A stretch of DNA of 64,000 bases, from positions 1-64,000 of the forward strand of contig CANQLP010000001.1 in assembly GCA_947624725.1 (NCBI GenBank), given 5' to 3'. Below, in pieces: positions 62,682-64,000 of this stretch. Origin of the DNA: an uncultured Clostridia bacterium (GTDB lineage Bacteria > Bacillota_A > Clostridia > TANB77 > CAG-508). Within the stretch, counting starts at the first letter, position 1. Each line of letters starts with the position of its first letter. The notes beneath the pieces are model-generated. The model searched no databases and was not told the DNA's origin. It saw only the letters and a program-made list of their open reading frames with translations. The position numbers were made by a program, and so were the translations under genes.

Positions 62682-64000
62682 ATGGAATTAGACGAAACAA
62701 TCGATAAAATAACAGATTTAATACAAAATAAGAAAATAAAAGAATTACGAGAAACCTTAAACGATATAAATAGCGCAGATTTCCCGAATATTTTAGATAG
62801 TGTAGATGAAGATAAAATAATAATGGTTTATAGACTATTATCAAAAGAAAAAGCAGCCGAAGTTTTTGTAGAGTTAGACCATGAAGCACAACAAAATTTG
62901 ATAAAGTATTTAACAGATACTGAAATAAAAAATGTAATGAATGAAATTTATATGGATGATGCAGCAGATTTAATTGAAGAGATGCCATCAAATGTAGTAA
63001 AGCGTATATTATCAAATACAGATCCATCAAACAGAAAAATAATAAATGAATTATTAAAATATCCAGAAGATACAGCAGGAACCATAATGACAACAGAGTT
63101 TATTGATTTAAAGGAAAATATGACTGTTGAGGATGCTTTTGCTTCAATAAAAAGAAGAGCATTAAAAAAGGAAACAGTATATAATTGTTATGTCTTATCA
63201 ATTGACAGAAAATTACTTGGAGTAATTGATATTAAAGATTTATTAATTGCAGAAAGAGACGAGCTCATAAAAAATATAATGGATACTAATGTTGTAAAAG
63301 TAAATACATTAGAAGACCAAGAGGAAGTTGCAAAGATGTTTGATAAATATTATTATATTGCACTTCCAGTTGTGGACCAAGAAAATAGACTAGTTGGAAT
63401 TATTACGATAGATGACGCAATTGATGTATTGCAAGAGGAGACTTTAGAAGACTTCGAAAAGATGGCTGCTATGACTCCAAATGATGGAGATTCCTATTTA
63501 AAAACTAGTGTTTTTAAGCATGCCAAAAATAGGATTTTATGGCTTCTAATACTTATGATTTCTGCAATACTTACAGGACAGGTTATAGAAAATTTTGAAG
63601 CTGCGATTTCGACACTTCCGCTTCTTGTTGCATTTATCCCAATGATTATGGATACTGGTGGAAATTGTGGAGCCCAAAGCTCAACACTTATAATAAGAGG
63701 ACTAGCGATGAATGAGATTAAGGCAAGAGATATTTTAAAGGTTATATGGAAGGAATTTAGAATAGGAATTTTAGTAGGAACTGTACTTTCAATTGCAAAT
63801 TCTATAAGAATTATGATTCAATACAATGATATGAAAATGGCGTTAACCGTTAGTGCAACTTTAATTTGCACAGTAATTATTTCAAAATTACTAGGCTGTA
63901 TACTTCCAATTGCTGCTAAAAAATTGAAGTTAGACCCTGCTATAATGGCTGCACCACTTATTACGACAATAGTAGATACATTGTCTGTACTTATATTTTT
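62682..64000 (+). CDS. mgtE: magnesium transporter MgtE, truncated by the window edge
   Basis: The gene is open to the right end, about 439 residues. An N-terminal MgtE domain of helical repeats (ELRETLNDINSADFPNILD, FVELDHEAQQNLI), two CBS domains (about 130-255) and the membrane domain with the signature PMIMDTGGNCGAQSSTLIIRG are visible. MgtE is a Mg2+ channel gated by cytoplasmic Mg2+. AGGGAGGGG precedes the ATG. No CGG skip site. Confidence 0.95.
   Translation, partial: MELDETIDKITDLIQNKKIKELRETLNDINSADFPNILDSVDEDKIIMVYRLLSKEKAAEVFVELDHEAQQNLIKYLTDTEIKNVMNEIYMDDAADLIEEMPSNVVKRILSNTDPSNRKIINELLKYPEDTAGTIMTTEFIDLKENMTVEDAFASIKRRALKKETVYNCYVLSIDRKLLGVIDIKDLLIAERDELIKNIMDTNVVKVNTLEDQEEVAKMFDKYYYIALPVVDQENRLVGIITIDDAIDVLQEETLEDFEKMAAMTPNDGDSYLKTSVFKHAKNRILWLLILMISAILTGQVIENFEAAISTLPLLVAFIPMIMDTGGNCGAQSSTLIIRGLAMNEIKARDILKVIWKEFRIGILVGTVLSIANSIRIMIQYNDMKMALTVSATLICTVIISKLLGCILPIAAKKLKLDPAIMAAPLITTIVDTLSVLIF

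Overview
The window is a 64 kb piece of a very AT-rich, spore-forming Firmicute, most likely an uncultured anaerobic member of the Clostridia. The evidence is a complete spoIIIA operon, spoIIP, a sporulation-type dacF and spoVG behind a near-perfect sigma-H promoter, an hrcA-grpE-dnaK-dnaJ operon behind a CIRCE operator, 6S RNA, class A RNase P RNA, and A/T-ended codons throughout. No species can be named from the sequence.

The main result is a systematic decoding anomaly. Twenty-two genes look broken by a +1 frameshift, including argS, carA, carB, asd, tgt, recJ, dnaJ, dacF, spoIIP and spoIIIAA/AD/AE/AG. In every one the break is at an in-frame CGG codon. Skipping the C and reading the next three bases (GGN) as glycine restores the conserved protein exactly, usually at an invariant glycine. 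I located 41 such sites (30 CGGA, 8 CGGT, 2 CGGG, 1 CGGC), two of them back to back in tgt. Outside one gene that looks foreign I found no in-frame CGG read as arginine. Out-of-frame CGG triplets (NNC GGN) are common and harmless, so the signal is recognised in the translational frame. The simplest model is that CGG has lost its arginine tRNA and CGGN is read as a four-base glycine codon, or by an obligatory +1 shift. CDS coordinates below span the whole restored gene, and 'skip site' gives the position of the unread C.

Layout. 1-5.0 kb: tRNA-Val, a transglycosylase, spoVG, a GT4 glycosyltransferase, a YlbF-family gene and recJ. 5.0-9.5 kb: relA/spoT, spoIIP, tRNA-Glu and a small gene followed by a decayed DUF4160 gene. 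9.5-14.3 kb: the heat-shock operon. 14.3-20.4 kb: three paralogous surface proteins, two preceded by homologous short ORFs, one of which carries a GA microsatellite. 20.4-29 kb: pfk, argS, an LCP protein, a GH57/DUF4912 pair and a glycosyltransferase-like gene. 29-42.5 kb: rplU-rpmA, mscL, tgt, a WG-repeat protein, 6S RNA, dacF, a TPR protein, rpsB-tsf and carAB. 42.6-43.6 kb: a probably acquired radical SAM gene, the only gene with in-frame CGG as arginine. 43.7-47 kb: HAD hydrolase, AlkD-like, TVP38 and YebC genes. 47.1-52.3 kb: spoIIIAA-AH with 11 skip sites. 52.3-64 kb: an XRE regulator, a short aspartokinase and asd, rnpB, an RluD-type synthase, tRNA-Leu, a candidate type I toxin-antitoxin locus, an FAD protein, a CNNM/CorC transporter, a membrane glycosyltransferase and mgtE, which runs off the right edge.
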